From NCBI RefSeq assembly GCF_008180615.1, contig NZ_VTEH01000002.1, positions 188,076-252,075 on the forward strand: a stretch of DNA of 64,000 nt, written 5' to 3'. The DNA is from Rossellomorea vietnamensis. GTDB taxonomy: Bacteria > Bacillota > Bacilli > Bacillales > Bacillaceae_B. Shown here in pieces: positions 7,879-17,492 of this stretch. Numbering within the stretch: the stretch's first letter is position 1; each line of letters begins with the position of its first letter. The position numbers and the translations under genes were made by a program. The notes below the pieces were generated by a model. It made no database searches. It was not told the DNA's origin and worked only from the letters and a program-made list of their open reading frames with translations.

Positions 7879-9810
7879 TTATCTATTCACTTCATCCGTT
7901 ACTTTCGCGATGAAATCTGAAAGTGAGATGGTTTCTGAGTTTTGCTCGCCATACTTACGAACATTGACGGCTTCCTCTTTAATTTCATTATCACCGACTA
8001 CAAGCATATATGGAGTCTTGCTCATTTGCGCTTCACGGATCTTGTAGCCGATTTTTTCATCACGGCTGTCAAGTTCTACACGCAGCCCTTTTGCCTGCAG
8101 GTCTTCCTGTACTTTTTTTGCATAATCGAAATGCACATCTGGAGAAACAGGGATGACCTGAACCTGCACTGGTGCCAGCCAAGTCGGGAAAGCTCCCTTG
8201 TATTCTTCAATCAAGAACGCGACAAATCGTTCCATTGTTGAAACAACTCCGCGGTGGATAACAACCGGACGATGGTGCTTGCCATCTTCTCCGATATAAG
8301 TTAAGTCAAAGCGCTCAGGTAGCAAGAAGTCCAGCTGAACAGTTGAAAGAGTTTCCTCTTTGCCCAAAGCTGTCTTCACCTGCACATCCAATTTTGGGCC
8401 GTAGAATGCTGCTTCGCCCTCTGCTTCGAAATAATCGATTTCCATTTCATCCATTGCTTCTTTCAGCATGGCTTGCGCTCTCTCCCACATTTGATCATCG
8501 TCAAAATACTTTTCTGTATCCTGAGGATCACGGTAGGATAGTCTGAAGGAGTAATCGTTAAGATCGAAATCCTTATAGACCTCAAGGACCAGACGGACAA
8601 CGCGCTTGAACTCTTCTTTGATTTGATCTGGACGCACGAATAGATGGGCATCATTCAGAGTCATTCCTCTTACACGCTGCAATCCAGATAGAGCTCCGGA
8701 CATTTCATATCGGTGCATTGTTCCGAGTTCAGCGATACGAATCGGAAGCTCACGGTAGCTGTGGATGCTGTTTTTGTAAATCATCATGTGATGCGGGCAG
8801 TTCATCGGACGAAGAACCAATTGTTCATTATCCATATCCATGACAGGGAACATATTTTCCTGATAATGATCCCAGTGTCCGCTTGTTTTATACAGATCTA
8901 CACTGCCCATCACTGGGGTATACACATGGTCATAGCCAAGTTTTTCTTCTTTATCGACGATATAGCGCTCGATGATGCGGCGGATTGTCGCACCTTTTGG
9001 CAGCCACATTGGAAGGCCTTGTCCGACTTTCTGTGAGTTCATGAACAAATTAAGTTCTTTACCGATTTTACGGTGGTCACGTTCCTTTGCTTCCTCTAGC
9101 AGGCGCAAGTGCTCTTTTAAATCTTCTTTTTTGAAGAAAGCAGTACCGTAAATACGCTGCAGCATTTTGTTATCACTGTTTCCGCGCCAATAAGCCCCTG
9201 CCACACTAAGCAGTTTGAATTCTTTGATTTTGCCTGTTGATGGAACATGGATTCCTCGGCACAGGTCAAAAAAGTCGCCTTGCTCATAGATGGAAACCTG
9301 CTCTCCTTGAGGAATTGCCTCGAGAAGTTCAAGCTTATATTCATCCCCGATATCTTCGTACATTTTCTGAGCTTCATCACGGCTGACATCTTTTCTGACA
9401 ACCTCAATATTGGATTCAGAAATCTTTTTCATCTCTTTTTCAATTTTCGGAAGGTCCTCAGATGTAATGCTGTGCTCTGAATCGATATCATAGTAGAAGC
9501 CGCCTTCTATAACAGGACCAATCGCAAGTTTAGCATCTGGATATAACCTTTTCACCGCCTGTGCCATCAAGTGCGCTGAACTGTGGCGCAGCACTTCAAG
9601 AGCATCGTCATGATCAGGTGTAACGATTTCAATCGGTCCATCCTCTGTAATCGGTGTTCTTAGATCGATCAGGTTTCCATTGATTTTTCCTGCCAGTGCT
9701 TTTTTCTTTAAACCTGAGCTGATGGATGATGCAATTTCTTCAGTTGTCGTTCCTCGGGGAAACTCCTTTACTGCTCCATCAGGAAATGTAATTTTTAATG
9801 ACTCTGACAT
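7879..9810 (-). CDS. thrS: Threonyl-tRNA synthetase
   Basis: 643 residues. Charges tRNA-Thr. Domains in order: TGS (FPDGAVKEF..), editing domain with [13 protein letters not shown] and the C-R-G-I-H-V-P metal site, class II catalytic core with motif 2 ([19 protein letters not shown]) and zinc-binding [12 protein letters not shown], and the C-terminal anticodon-binding domain. The ATG at 9810 (MSESLKITF) is preferred over the frame start at 9834 because AAGGAGG lies 9 bases upstream of it. Regulated by the T-box leader upstream. Transcribed alone. Confidence 0.97.
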   Translation of the reverse strand: MSESLKITFPDGAVKEFPRGTTTEEIASSISSGLKKKALAGKINGNLIDLRTPITEDGPIEIVTPDHDDALEVLRHSSAHLMAQAVKRLYPDAKLAIGPVIEGGFYYDIDSEHSITSEDLPKIEKEMKKISESNIEVVRKDVSRDEAQKMYEDIGDEYKLELLEAIPQGEQVSIYEQGDFFDLCRGIHVPSTGKIKEFKLLSVAGAYWRGNSDNKMLQRIYGTAFFKKEDLKEHLRLLEEAKERDHRKIGKELNLFMNSQKVGQGLPMWLPKGATIRRIIERYIVDKEEKLGYDHVYTPVMGSVDLYKTSGHWDHYQENMFPVMDMDNEQLVLRPMNCPHHMMIYKNSIHSYRELPIRIAELGTMHRYEMSGALSGLQRVRGMTLNDAHLFVRPDQIKEEFKRVVRLVLEVYKDFDLNDYSFRLSYRDPQDTEKYFDDDQMWERAQAMLKEAMDEMEIDYFEAEGEAAFYGPKLDVQVKTALGKEETLSTVQLDFLLPERFDLTYIGEDGKHHRPVVIHRGVVSTMERFVAFLIEEYKGAFPTWLAPVQVQVIPVSPDVHFDYAKKVQEDLQAKGLRVELDSRDEKIGYKIREAQMSKTPYMLVVGDNEIKEEAVNVRKYGEQNSETISLSDFIAKVTDEVNR

Positions 9811-9869
9811 AATGTTGTTCCTCCTTATTTGCATTGTTTGGTGCTCTGGGGGCTTTTAAAAAAACTTTA

Positions 9870-10337
9870 AAAACACAAAAAACCCCATCCCTTCAAAAAT
9901 GAAGGGACGAGGTTTGTTAGTTTCATCTCGTGGTTCCACCCAACTTCTCATTTGTATTTTCAAAAAAATGAAATACAAATGACTCCGGATCATATAACGG
10001 CTGCTGCCGTCAACCAATACTGACGAACGATAAGCGGCGAATTTCTGCGTCGATTTCACTCGCTCGGATCCTCACGTATTAAGATACGCTCCGGTCCTCT
10101 CTCCCTCATCTCCTTGAACTTCTTGCTTCTCGTTCGTCAGGGACGGGGATTGCGGCGAATTTCTGCGTCGATTTCGCTATTTCTGCATTGTTTTCGCTCG
10201 ATCGTGTTCATGGTTGAAGTTCAGAGGCGGTCAGTGCTTCAATCGTGTTGGGAAGTTCCAGCCTAAGCTTCCCTCTCTGTGAACCGTGTTTGAATACTGT
10301 TGTCCTCATCAAAACCTTGATATATGAAGTTAATATG
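9870..10337 (-). promoter_or_regulatory. Threonine T-box riboswitch leader, unusually long
   Basis: On the minus strand: Stem I with GATGAGGACAACAGTA (AGTA bulge) and AGAGAGG, a candidate specifier ACC (Thr codon, 10229-10231) flanked by GCCTC that pairs with GAGG, then the T-box GGGTGGAACCACG at 9933-9945, and the terminator hairpin CGTCCCTTC/GAAGGGATGGGG with a T run at about 9880-9912. Uncharged tRNA-Thr should stabilise the antiterminator. The leader is about 525 nt to the ATG, well over the usual length; a hairpin segment of about 120 nt lies between Stem I and the antiterminator (see repeat entry). Confidence 0.93.
10021..10176 (-). repeat. Hairpin insert with a 24-bp direct repeat inside the T-box leader
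   Basis: TGACGAACGA at about 10131-10140 (minus) pairs with TCGTTCGTCA at about 10021-10030, enclosing roughly 100 nt. A 24-bp sequence beginning GCGGCGAATTTCTGCG (plus strand) occurs twice, at 10034-10057 and 10152-10175. The conserved T-box parts lie on either side, so this looks like an inserted or duplicated repeat element. Confidence 0.8.
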
Positions 10338-10343
10338 TAGGTT

Positions 10344-10372
10344 ATTATAGTCGGTTAGATGAGGAAAATCAA
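10344..10372 (-). promoter_or_regulatory. SigA promoter of thrS
   Basis: TTGATT at 10367-10372, 17-base spacer, TATAAT at 10344-10349 on the minus strand, just upstream of the T-box Stem I. Confidence 0.75.
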
Positions 10373-10392
10373 GCATATGACAGCAATTTGGG

Positions 10393-11253
10393 CTATTCAT
10401 TTGCAGCATCGGGAATCTCGGGTTGGACACTGCCTGAAAATGCGGATAGCGGCAGAATCCTTACACGCTCCTCGAATATGTTTTGAATGGTTCGAATGAG
10501 CTTGATTTCGGAATCGGTGCAATACACATTGATCTGTTTGGGTGCCATGGACAGCAATGGGGCAATGGTATAGGAATCCACATATACAGGATGATTGGTC
10601 AAGAGGCGCTTGTCCACGAGACTGAACAATTCATTTCGTTTCAACTCTTTCAGGTCTGCATTGAAAAACAGCAGATCATAATTAGAAAAATAAAGATGAA
10701 TGCACTCCTCCTGGTTGTTTTTTCCTGCCAGGTAGTCTCTCAGCATTTGGACGAACATCTGATAGTCCTGTTCGAGTTTATATTCATCGATCGCCCTTTC
10801 TACATACAAAACCGTTCTTTCATAAAGAGCTTTCAATCGGAACTTTACAAAAGAATCAAAGTGGACAGGTTCCTCTGCTTCCAATAAAGGCTCCAGATTA
10901 CTTATTAGAAAACCGGTTTCATCCCACTCCTCGATCAGGCTGGTTAATTCGTCCCTTTCGCCTGAGAGCATTTCATCAATGACCATCAGGATTTGTTCCT
11001 GCTCATGCTGATCTTTGTAAAGGTAGTATTCCGACAACATAAAGGCTGACCAATCAAGCCTTTTTGTTTTCATAATAAAATGGAACAGACCACCCAGGAT
11101 GGCTTGATGATCCTTCTGCTTATCCACTGACACAATATAATGCACTTGATTTTGAAAAAGAGTTTCGTGAATCAGCGAGCTGCACGACTCTTTTTCAAAG
11201 AACTTTTGGAGATTCTTAGCGTCTCCGTTTTGTTTGAAGATAATCTCAAACAA
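10393..11253 (-). CDS. ytxC: YtxC family protein
   Basis: 286 residues, cytoplasmic by composition, matching the YtxC family that sits between thrS and dnaI in Bacillus. Its function is not established; it is often labelled a putative sporulation protein. The start codon is TTG at 11253, preceded by AAAGGGGGGAGCGG, reading MFEIIFKQNGDAKN. Middle section is rich in acidic and aromatic residues (DEYKLEQDYQMFVQMLRDYL). No conserved catalytic motif is visible. Confidence 0.83.
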   Translation of the reverse strand: MFEIIFKQNGDAKNLQKFFEKESCSSLIHETLFQNQVHYIVSVDKQKDHQAILGGLFHFIMKTKRLDWSAFMLSEYYLYKDQHEQEQILMVIDEMLSGERDELTSLIEEWDETGFLISNLEPLLEAEEPVHFDSFVKFRLKALYERTVLYVERAIDEYKLEQDYQMFVQMLRDYLAGKNNQEECIHLYFSNYDLLFFNADLKELKRNELFSLVDKRLLTNHPVYVDSYTIAPLLSMAPKQINVYCTDSEIKLIRTIQNIFEERVRILPLSAFSGSVQPEIPDAANE

Positions 11254-11396
11254 TCCGCTCCCCCCTTTAAAGCCAAATCCCTGCTTTATATATTATGGGG
11301 AGCTGGGACAAATTAGAAGTCTTCATATTTACTTTCAATCAAATCAAGAAATATTTTTGTATCACCAAAAATTTTCCCTACTAGGGATGCGGCTGT

Positions 11397-11530
11397 TTAA
11401 GAAACTGGATTTCCGCTCCAGCCGAGCGACTCCGCGGGGCGGGCGGTGAGCCTCCTCGGCTTCGCCTGTGGGGTCTCACCTGTCCCGCTAGTCCCGCAGG
11501 AGGTCGCACGTCTTCCACTCCAATCCTTCT
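11397..11530 (+). repeat. GC-rich dispersed element, copy 2
   Basis: GATTTCCGCTCCAGCC followed by the CGCGGGGCGGGCGGTGAG and CCTGTCCCGCTAGTCCCGCAGG blocks and ending TCCACTCCAATCC. Same family as the copies at 5.4, 38.3, 46.1 and 61.5 kb. It lies upstream of ytxC and the membrane protein gene. A short GGAGCTGGGACAAATT just before it (about 11297) is related to the GAGGCTGGGACAAAA inverted repeats at 51.66 and 54.77 kb. Confidence 0.9.
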
Positions 11531-11805
11531 TGCCAAAAGGGAAAGGTAGGTAAAATAGTATGTAAAAGCAAATATCTTTTAGAAAATAGTCTTAATGTAT
11601 ATTACTGTGAATACCCACTTAAAAGCGTTTGAAAGGTATATAGACTTTAGTTCGATAATTAAATTAGATGCATTCTCTTCATTATCCCTTTCCTAAATAA
11701 ATTCAGAGCAAGAATACTGTTAAAATATTCCGAAACTTAAAGTGGTAAGCTTTCGTCTAATCACTAATGGGTTTCTTAGGTATTATTAAAGGGGAGGATG
11801 TAAAA

Positions 11806-12237
11806 ATGTCATCGTTAAAACGGATTTTGTTTTATACCGTCTACATTTTAATTATCTTGATTACTCTTTATTACGGATTGAATTATCAAAATACACTCAT
11901 TGAACAATCGAAAAATATATATGAGAAGCCAAATGCCCTTCATTATTATTCAATCGTTTACTCTATTTTTATAGGTAGTCTTTTTGCTTTACCCCATATA
12001 ATTGGGTTTCTTAATAAAACCGGAGTCTGGAAATATGATTGGATAAGAAGTCTAATGGTTGGTCTCCCTACACTTTTTGTTACTTTCTTGCCAGTTCTTT
12101 ACTGGACTATACCTGAATATATTCAATTCCTCCCCACTCAGCTTTTACACTTAGCAGGTCCAACTTTAATACTTCCAACGATTTGCGGAGTATTGTTTGG
12201 CTATACATTAGTGTCCAGTTTCAAGAAAGTATTTTAG
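11806..12237 (+). CDS. Hypothetical four-helix membrane protein
   Basis: 143 residues with four predicted membrane helices (about residues 7-25, 48-68, 80-105, 115-138), ending in a basic SSFKKVF tail. I do not recognise the family. ATG 11806 has AGGGGAGG about 8 bases upstream and is preferred over the frame start at 11767. It is more AT-rich than the genes around it and points opposite to them, suggesting an accessory gene. Followed by a strong hairpin. Confidence 0.65.
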   Translation: MSSLKRILFYTVYILIILITLYYGLNYQNTLIEQSKNIYEKPNALHYYSIVYSIFIGSLFALPHIIGFLNKTGVWKYDWIRSLMVGLPTLFVTFLPVLYWTIPEYIQFLPTQLLHLAGPTLILPTICGVLFGYTLVSSFKKVF

Positions 12238-12253
12238 TTATCTTATCTAAAAA

Positions 12254-12290
12254 AGGATACTAATTCACATCATGTGAATTAGTATCCCTA
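12254..12290 (+). terminator. Hairpin after the membrane protein gene
   Basis: GGATACTAATTCAC and GTGAATTAGTATCC form perfect 14-bp arms around ATCAT; a T-rich stretch follows only after about 8 bases. Confidence 0.65.
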
Positions 12291-12342
12291 TGCAGTTTTA
12301 ATTTATTTTTTCTTTTACGGCTCTGAACCTCACCAGCCCCTT

Positions 12343-13275
12343 CTACTGTCTTCGATTAATTCCATCAAGAAGGACCGGCTTGGTTAAGTACTTGATTCTC
12401 TCCATGATTCTCGCAGCCTTCATTTTTTCCTCTTCCCCGCGTTGTGAATACGTAAGGTGATGTTTCAGGCCTTCGTAATCAAAGTTTGAAGTGAAGAAGG
12501 TTGGAAGGTTTTCCAGCATTCGGAATTGCAGGATGGTTCCCAGAATTTCGTCCCTCACCCAGCTCGACATGGTTTCTGCACCGATGTCATCAAGCATGAG
12601 GATAGGAGCCTTCTTGACGGCATCCAGTTTTTCATCCATGGAATGATCATTGAGGGACTGCTTCATCTCCCGCACAAACTCCGGCATGTAAACCAGCAGG
12701 GAGGAGATTTTCTTATCCGCAAGCTGATTAGCTATGGCACCGAGGAGATATGATTTCCCCACCCCGAACTTACCATGAAAATATAAACCCTTCTGGCTTC
12801 TGCCCGCTTCATAACTTTCAACAAATTCATTAGCGAGGTCCACCGCTTCCAGTCTTCCTGGCGAATCCAGATCGATGGTCGAGAAAGACGCCTGAAGAAT
12901 ATCCCTGGGTACATAAAGGCTCTTAATCAGCTTCTCAGACTTCCTCTTCTCATCATCCATTTCCTTGCGCGGGCAGACATGATACTCAATATCGATGAGT
13001 TCTCCTCTTATGACTAAATGGGGATCATACCCTTTCATCATATTCTTACATTCGGAGAGGCTTGGACAATCCACACACTGTTTGCTCTGCGAGATATATT
13101 CATAGAGCTTCATCATGCTGTTATCCACCATTGTTTTAGTGACTTTGCCTTGGTTCTTTTCAATAAAATGCTTTACATAATCGTCTTGCATGATCTCCTG
13201 CCTCATTTTTTCATATCTTTCTTTAAAGGTTTGGGAGCCCGCAAGCTTTTTCAGGGAATTTTGGATCGAATCCAC
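12343..13275 (-). CDS. dnaI: Primosomal protein DnaI, helicase loader
   Basis: 310 residues. AAA+ ATPase that loads the replicative helicase (DnaC of Bacillus) at oriC and restart sites. N-terminal helicase-binding domain with a zinc site (Cys67, Cys70, Cys76, Cys101), then Walker A GKFGVGKS (168-175), Walker B ILMLDDIG, and sensor-type TSNFDYEG. Start is GTG 13275 with AGGTGA placed 6 bases before it. It follows dnaB by 10 bases, the conserved dnaB-dnaI operon. Confidence 0.96.
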   Translation of the reverse strand: MDSIQNSLKKLAGSQTFKERYEKMRQEIMQDDYVKHFIEKNQGKVTKTMVDNSMMKLYEYISQSKQCVDCPSLSECKNMMKGYDPHLVIRGELIDIEYHVCPRKEMDDEKRKSEKLIKSLYVPRDILQASFSTIDLDSPGRLEAVDLANEFVESYEAGRSQKGLYFHGKFGVGKSYLLGAIANQLADKKISSLLVYMPEFVREMKQSLNDHSMDEKLDAVKKAPILMLDDIGAETMSSWVRDEILGTILQFRMLENLPTFFTSNFDYEGLKHHLTYSQRGEEEKMKAARIMERIKYLTKPVLLDGINRRQ

Positions 13276-13285
13276 TCTTCTTCAC

Positions 13286-14677
13286 CTACTTTCGGTATTT
13301 CTTCAGTTTTTCTTCCAATTTTCGTTTCTGCTCTTCAAAATTAGAGCTGTTTTGATCAGGCTTCTTATCTGCTGTGTCTGCAGGTTTTTCGTCAAACCAA
13401 TCAGGCAGCTTCTCAGTCCTGACTGGTTTTTTATAATTTCTCTTATTATCTTTTTTGCCTTCAGCCCATGACAGGTATTCCTTGTGCTCTTTCTTAGCCA
13501 ATTCCATCGCTTCCTGGGCAGTAGAGACCTTCTTCCGCACCCATTGAGAAGCAATCTTCTCCACATATCCCTTCGTGAGCTTCATATCTGTTTTTAAAAG
13601 GACGTATTGTAAAAGGACATTGGCCACACCGGTGGAAAGTTTCTTGGATATCATCACTTCTTCAATGGCCTGCAAATCGCTTTTTGCCGGCTCAATCCCT
13701 CCGGAAATATCCTTAAGAACTTCTTTGGGAGAAGTCGTTTCAAGATACTCTATTAACTCTTCTTCTTTTGTAGCAGGAGTTTTCCTGGATGCTTCAGCAG
13801 TTTGTTCCGTCTTGGTCTTCAAATCCGGAAGCGGGTCCCCCGCATTATGGAGCTGATACCAATCCCTTGCCGCTTTACGTAATTCCTCGATATTAATTTC
13901 CTCGTCTTCCGTCAAAGCACTCAGCACGACATTCTTCATTTGCAGCGGGTCTATGCTGTATAAACAGCTTAGCTTAGCAACTGTTTCTTTTACATTAGGA
14001 GTGAAAGCCCGCCTCGGAACCATGTTCTGAGAAAGTCCGGCAAGCAGCAAGTCAAAATCGAAATCTATGGTGTCAACTGGTACACCGGGCGAACTTTGCG
14101 GCTCCGTAAACCTTTCTCCTTCAGATAGCGAGCTTGCTTTTTCGGCTTCATCATCGAGCAGGTTAATCGATTGGCTTGAAGTATAAATATCCTGAAATGA
14201 CCTAGTGACTTCCCTATACTTTGAAAAGTCCTTTTCTTCATCGCAAAAGAATTTCTTTAAACGATTGAAATGGGTCTTTCCGATTTTCCTGAAGAGGTAT
14301 ACATTCAGCATTCCGTCAGAAAAGAATTGCTGAGGAGACAACGGAGGCTGGACTTCATAAATGAATTCCCTTGGATCTCCACCTTGTTTCTCATACGTCT
14401 TCAATAATCCGATGCCCTCCAACTTCATTCTCGCCTCGTAAACATCAGGCAGGTTGGAAGAAAGAAAATTCATCAAGTGATAATGAGTCGATTGTTCGGA
14501 ATTCAACCTGTTCGCCTCTACCTCATTTAACAGGGTCATATACAGGCTGTAGCATATCGGCCCTATCAACGGCTGATATAGGAATGTGACAGCTTTCCTT
14601 TCATATTCCTGAATGACTCCGTTTAGACATACCGTATATCTGTCGACAGGCTGAATTTTATTCCAGTGATTCTTCAT
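13286..14677 (-). CDS. dnaB: Replication initiation and membrane attachment protein DnaB
   Basis: 463 residues. Works with DnaD and DnaI in helicase loading at oriC and in PriA-dependent restart. Two DDBH1/DDBH2-type regions can be recognised: an N-terminal winged-helix part (DRYTVCLNGVIQEYERKAVTFLYQPLIGP) and the later DnaD-like domain, followed by a charged linker and a Lys-rich C-terminal tail (EQKRKLEEKLKKYRK). RBS AAGGAGAT, ATG 14677. Operon with dnaI; nrdR lies 94 bases upstream and may be in the same transcript. Confidence 0.94.
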   Translation of the reverse strand: MKNHWNKIQPVDRYTVCLNGVIQEYERKAVTFLYQPLIGPICYSLYMTLLNEVEANRLNSEQSTHYHLMNFLSSNLPDVYEARMKLEGIGLLKTYEKQGGDPREFIYEVQPPLSPQQFFSDGMLNVYLFRKIGKTHFNRLKKFFCDEEKDFSKYREVTRSFQDIYTSSQSINLLDDEAEKASSLSEGERFTEPQSSPGVPVDTIDFDFDLLLAGLSQNMVPRRAFTPNVKETVAKLSCLYSIDPLQMKNVVLSALTEDEEINIEELRKAARDWYQLHNAGDPLPDLKTKTEQTAEASRKTPATKEEELIEYLETTSPKEVLKDISGGIEPAKSDLQAIEEVMISKKLSTGVANVLLQYVLLKTDMKLTKGYVEKIASQWVRKKVSTAQEAMELAKKEHKEYLSWAEGKKDNKRNYKKPVRTEKLPDWFDEKPADTADKKPDQNSSNFEEQKRKLEEKLKKYRK

Positions 14678-14770
14678 TAGATCTCCTTACCTTTCCAAAT
14701 ACGACGACTTGCGGAGGGTGCCCTGTAACAAAGAGAAAAAGAGCCAAGAAGTACCTCAGCTCAAACACAG

Positions 14771-15226
14771 TCAGTCTTTTTTAATCAAATCTTTTAACTC
14801 ATCTATAAACACATTAATATCTTTGAACTGGCGGTAAACAGACGCAAAGCGGACATAGGCAACTTCATCCACTTTCGCAAGGCGGTCCATAACAAGTTCA
14901 CCGATTTTTTCCGATTGAACTTCCGATGACCCTTCATTCCTCAATTCTTTTTCAATATCTCCCGTGATGCTGTCGAGAGTATCCAAGGAGACAGGGCGCT
15001 TTTCACACGCTTTTATAAGGCCTCGCAGCATCTTCTCGCGGCTGAACTCTTCACGGATCCCTTCCTTTTTGACAACGATGAGAGGATACTCCTCCACTTT
15101 TTCAAAAGTTGTGAATCTGTAAGAGCAAACTTCGCATTCCCGTCTTCTTCTGATCGACCGGCCTTCGTCAACCGGACGGGAGTCAACCACTCTCGTTCCA
15201 TTATATTTACACGATGGACATTTCAT
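14771..15226 (-). CDS. nrdR: Transcriptional repressor NrdR
   Basis: 151 residues. ATP/dATP-sensing repressor of ribonucleotide reductase genes. N-terminal zinc ribbon with Cys3, Cys6, Cys31, Cys34 ([33 protein letters not shown]) and an ATP-cone domain from about residue 46 ([27 protein letters not shown]). Length standard. CGGAG precedes ATG 15226. Position upstream of dnaB matches B. subtilis. Confidence 0.96.
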   Translation of the reverse strand: MKCPSCKYNGTRVVDSRPVDEGRSIRRRRECEVCSYRFTTFEKVEEYPLIVVKKEGIREEFSREKMLRGLIKACEKRPVSLDTLDSITGDIEKELRNEGSSEVQSEKIGELVMDRLAKVDEVAYVRFASVYRQFKDINVFIDELKDLIKKD

Positions 15227-15319
15227 AATATCAGCTCCGAATCTTTGTCACAGTCGGACTACGCTTTTGTTTATCTACTTAAATAATATATAACCGGACG
15301 CTCAACCACAAGATGGAAT

Positions 15320-15694
15320 TTATGCCCTTTTCAATCTGCTGTCCAAGATTTTATAAAAAGAAGCGATTTCCTGCTTCATCTTCGGATACAAGCCCGGCAC
15401 CTTTTTCTCTGCACTGATTTTAAAATCGACTGCAAATTCAAATGGTGCAACATTTATGGCCGTTACAACGATGAAATAACCGGGAAATCCGCCTTTCTCC
15501 ACTGTAATTTCCCCGCGTTCCCTCGACTCGGCAATCACTTTATACCCCCCTGATGCAAACAAGTCCAAAACTGCCTGAAAAACCTTATCCTGAGCAGATT
15601 TATAGTAATGGGTCTGAATTGCTTTATCCTGAGTGCTGTCAGATGTTTCAATATCCGATTTAAATATTGTCATGATCGATGTAAATACTCCCAA
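15320..15694 (-). CDS. Conserved Bacillus cytosolic protein of unknown function
   Basis: About 124 residues, mixed alpha/beta, no signal or membrane segment. I recall similar proteins in other Bacillus beside nrdR and speD, but no function. I place the start at TTG 15694 (GVFTSIMTIFKSD) because GAGGGAAG sits 4-6 bases upstream; an ATG at 15670 and the longer frame to 15745 lack a good ribosome site. Conserved-looking segments: KVFQAVLDLFASGGYKVIAE and APFEFAVDFKISAEKK. Confidence 0.7.
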   Translation of the reverse strand: MGVFTSIMTIFKSDIETSDSTQDKAIQTHYYKSAQDKVFQAVLDLFASGGYKVIAESRERGEITVEKGGFPGYFIVVTAINVAPFEFAVDFKISAEKKVPGLYPKMKQEIASFYKILDSRLKRA

Positions 15695-15949
15695 GTTTCT
15701 TCCCTCGCTATCTTCATTCAAATATCCCGCAGGTTTCCCCGTCAAGACCTTTTAGTTTCCGAAAAATATATTCCTGCTCTTATTGTACCGAAATTCTTCA
15801 CTTAAAAAAAGCATTCCCCACCCAAAGTCATGGACTTTGACAAATACTTGCATCCCAGAGGTGGAAACAGCTAAAAGAATGACCAAAAGCACAAGTGCCC
15901 TTTTAAGTCCGGACAGAACATTTTTGGTCTAGAAGGATGCATTTTCGCT

Positions 15950-16245
15950 GTGATATGTATGGAGGTTGGTGGCGCTTCGGTCGGGAGGGATGGATTTCAG
16001 CTGTGATGTGTATGAAGTTGGCGCTGCCTCGGTCGGGAGGGATGGATTTCGACTGTGATATGTATGAGGTTGGCGCTGCCTCGGTCGGGAGTGGTGGATT
16101 TCGACTGTGATATGTATGAGGTTGGCGCTGCCTCGGTCGGGAGTGGTGGATTTTTGCTGAGATATGTATGAGGTTGGGGGCGCTACGGTCGGGAGTGGTG
16201 GATTTTTGCTGAGATATGTATTCGGCTGGAGGGGCTTCGGACGTG
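15950..16245. repeat. Tandem array 2, 52-bp period, six units
   Basis: GGTCGGGA recurs at 15979, 16031, 16083, 16135 and 16187, exactly 52 bp apart, with a degraded sixth at 16239. Units read roughly GGATTT-TGTGATATGTATGAGG-TTGGCGCTGCC. It fills the gap between speD and the small cytosolic gene. The reverse-strand open frame across it reflects the repeat and is not a gene. Confidence 0.93.
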
Positions 16246-16429
16246 ATGGGCGTTTTTCTTTTAGACATTTATCAAGTAATAACTTCCAGTAGTGAAGATA
16301 TGACGGGATTAGTCAGAACCAGTAGGCACCGACCCTAGTACTCTTAACTGAAAACATTAATACACGCAGGCGCCTAGTTTAGCTCTAATATGAAAAGTCC
16401 TCAACCTGAAAAAGGGAGTCTTGCTCACA

Positions 16430-16466
16430 AAAAAAGAGCCATTCTAAGAATTAGAAGGCTCCGTGA
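16430..16466 (-). terminator. Terminator of speD
   Basis: GGAGCC-TTCTAA and TTAGAAT-GGCTC arms on the minus strand followed by TTTTTTT. Confidence 0.85.
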
Positions 16467-16470
16467 TTTT

Positions 16471-16851
16471 TTATAATGCGTTCACTTTTGATTGTTTCAC
16501 TTGTACAGGACCCATGCCGCGCGGTAATTCGATATTCTCGCGTGTTTGTGCATTTAGGGCTTCAGCTATATAATCAGCAGCGATATTAGGATCAAGATCA
16601 CCGCATGTATATACATCAATGCTCGCATAACCATGTTCAGGAAAGCTGTGAATCGTCAAGTGAGACTCTGAAATGATCACCACTCCGCTTACACCTTGAG
16701 GAGCAAACTTGTGAAAGGCCACCTCGCGAACTTCTGCACCTGATTTCAATGCAGCATCTACAAACGTTCTTTCAATCTCATTTACATCGTTTAACTTGTC
16801 AAAATCGCAACCCCATAATTCAGAGATTACATGTCTACCCATTGTTTCCAT
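16471..16851 (-). CDS. speD: S-adenosylmethionine decarboxylase proenzyme
   Basis: 126 residues, the Bacillus class 1B length. Self-cleaves to expose a pyruvoyl cofactor and decarboxylates AdoMet for spermidine synthesis. The processing site [16 protein letters not shown] is intact; cleavage falls before the Ser of LTIHS... preceding SFPE context, giving short beta and longer alpha chains. [15 protein letters not shown] start fits the B. subtilis protein; AAAGGGGG precedes ATG 16851. Single gene with its own terminator, spacing of hundreds of bases from gapB. Confidence 0.95.
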   Translation of the reverse strand: METMGRHVISELWGCDFDKLNDVNEIERTFVDAALKSGAEVREVAFHKFAPQGVSGVVIISESHLTIHSFPEHGYASIDVYTCGDLDPNIAADYIAEALNAQTRENIELPRGMGPVQVKQSKVNAL

Positions 16852-16937
16852 TTGTTGTTTCCCCCTTTGACATAATTTTTTTCGTCAAAATGAACCTATC
16901 CTTCGGCAACATAATAACTACCACGGGGGAAAGTTAG

Positions 16938-17450
16938 TCCGAAGAGGTCCTAACCCTTTAAGTAGTTAACAATATTTACAATTGCGTTCAAGAAGTTCAC
17001 GAAAAATAGTATACTTTGTTTAAATCAGATTTGCAATAAAAAAGTTAAATATTTTCATTGATTGATTTTTGGGTGAAGCGAGACTAGTTAAGGTTCATAT
17101 TGAAAGGCTTTTCAGATATTTTACATCACCGGACAAAATGATCTAAGCTTTCCCTCGTTTTGACTTCAGCCCTTACTATGTGTTTTCCCGCTAGTCCGGT
17201 ATTTTACTCATACACTAGTGAGGGTTCTATTACTGATCGCGAGGAGCTCTAGAGTTACTTTATTGTTGATGATTTGCGAAGGACTTCGTATGGACATAAT
17301 CACCCTGTTATAATTCGAATTTCCTCTGTAGCAGGGAGTTTACGCATTAAACACCCTTTTATTTCGAGTCGCTCTCTCTTGAGCAGCGCATTTCTCGGTT
17401 TTCCATTTTAAAAAGTGAGCCTCGAAAGCCCGATCCTTCTCTTTGTAAAA
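16938..17450. other. Gene-free stretch between speD and gapB
   Basis: About 500 bases with no convincing open frame, no tandem period and no match to the dispersed repeat families here. TAGTATACT and nearby AT-rich sequence close to 17010 could be part of the speD promoter. Nothing else recognised. Confidence 0.5.
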
Positions 17451-17451
17451 C

Positions 17452-17485
17452 ACAAAAAAGCCGGGAAAAGATTCCCGGCTTCTCG
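17452..17485 (-). terminator. Terminator of gapB
   Basis: AAGCCGGGAA and TTCCCGGCTT arms with a TCTT loop and a T run on the minus strand. Confidence 0.92.
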
Positions 17486-17492
17486 AAAGCTT

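Noticed and set aside
15903-16268. A 121-codon minus-strand frame across array 2
   Set aside because: Same reason: low-complexity translation of the repeat.
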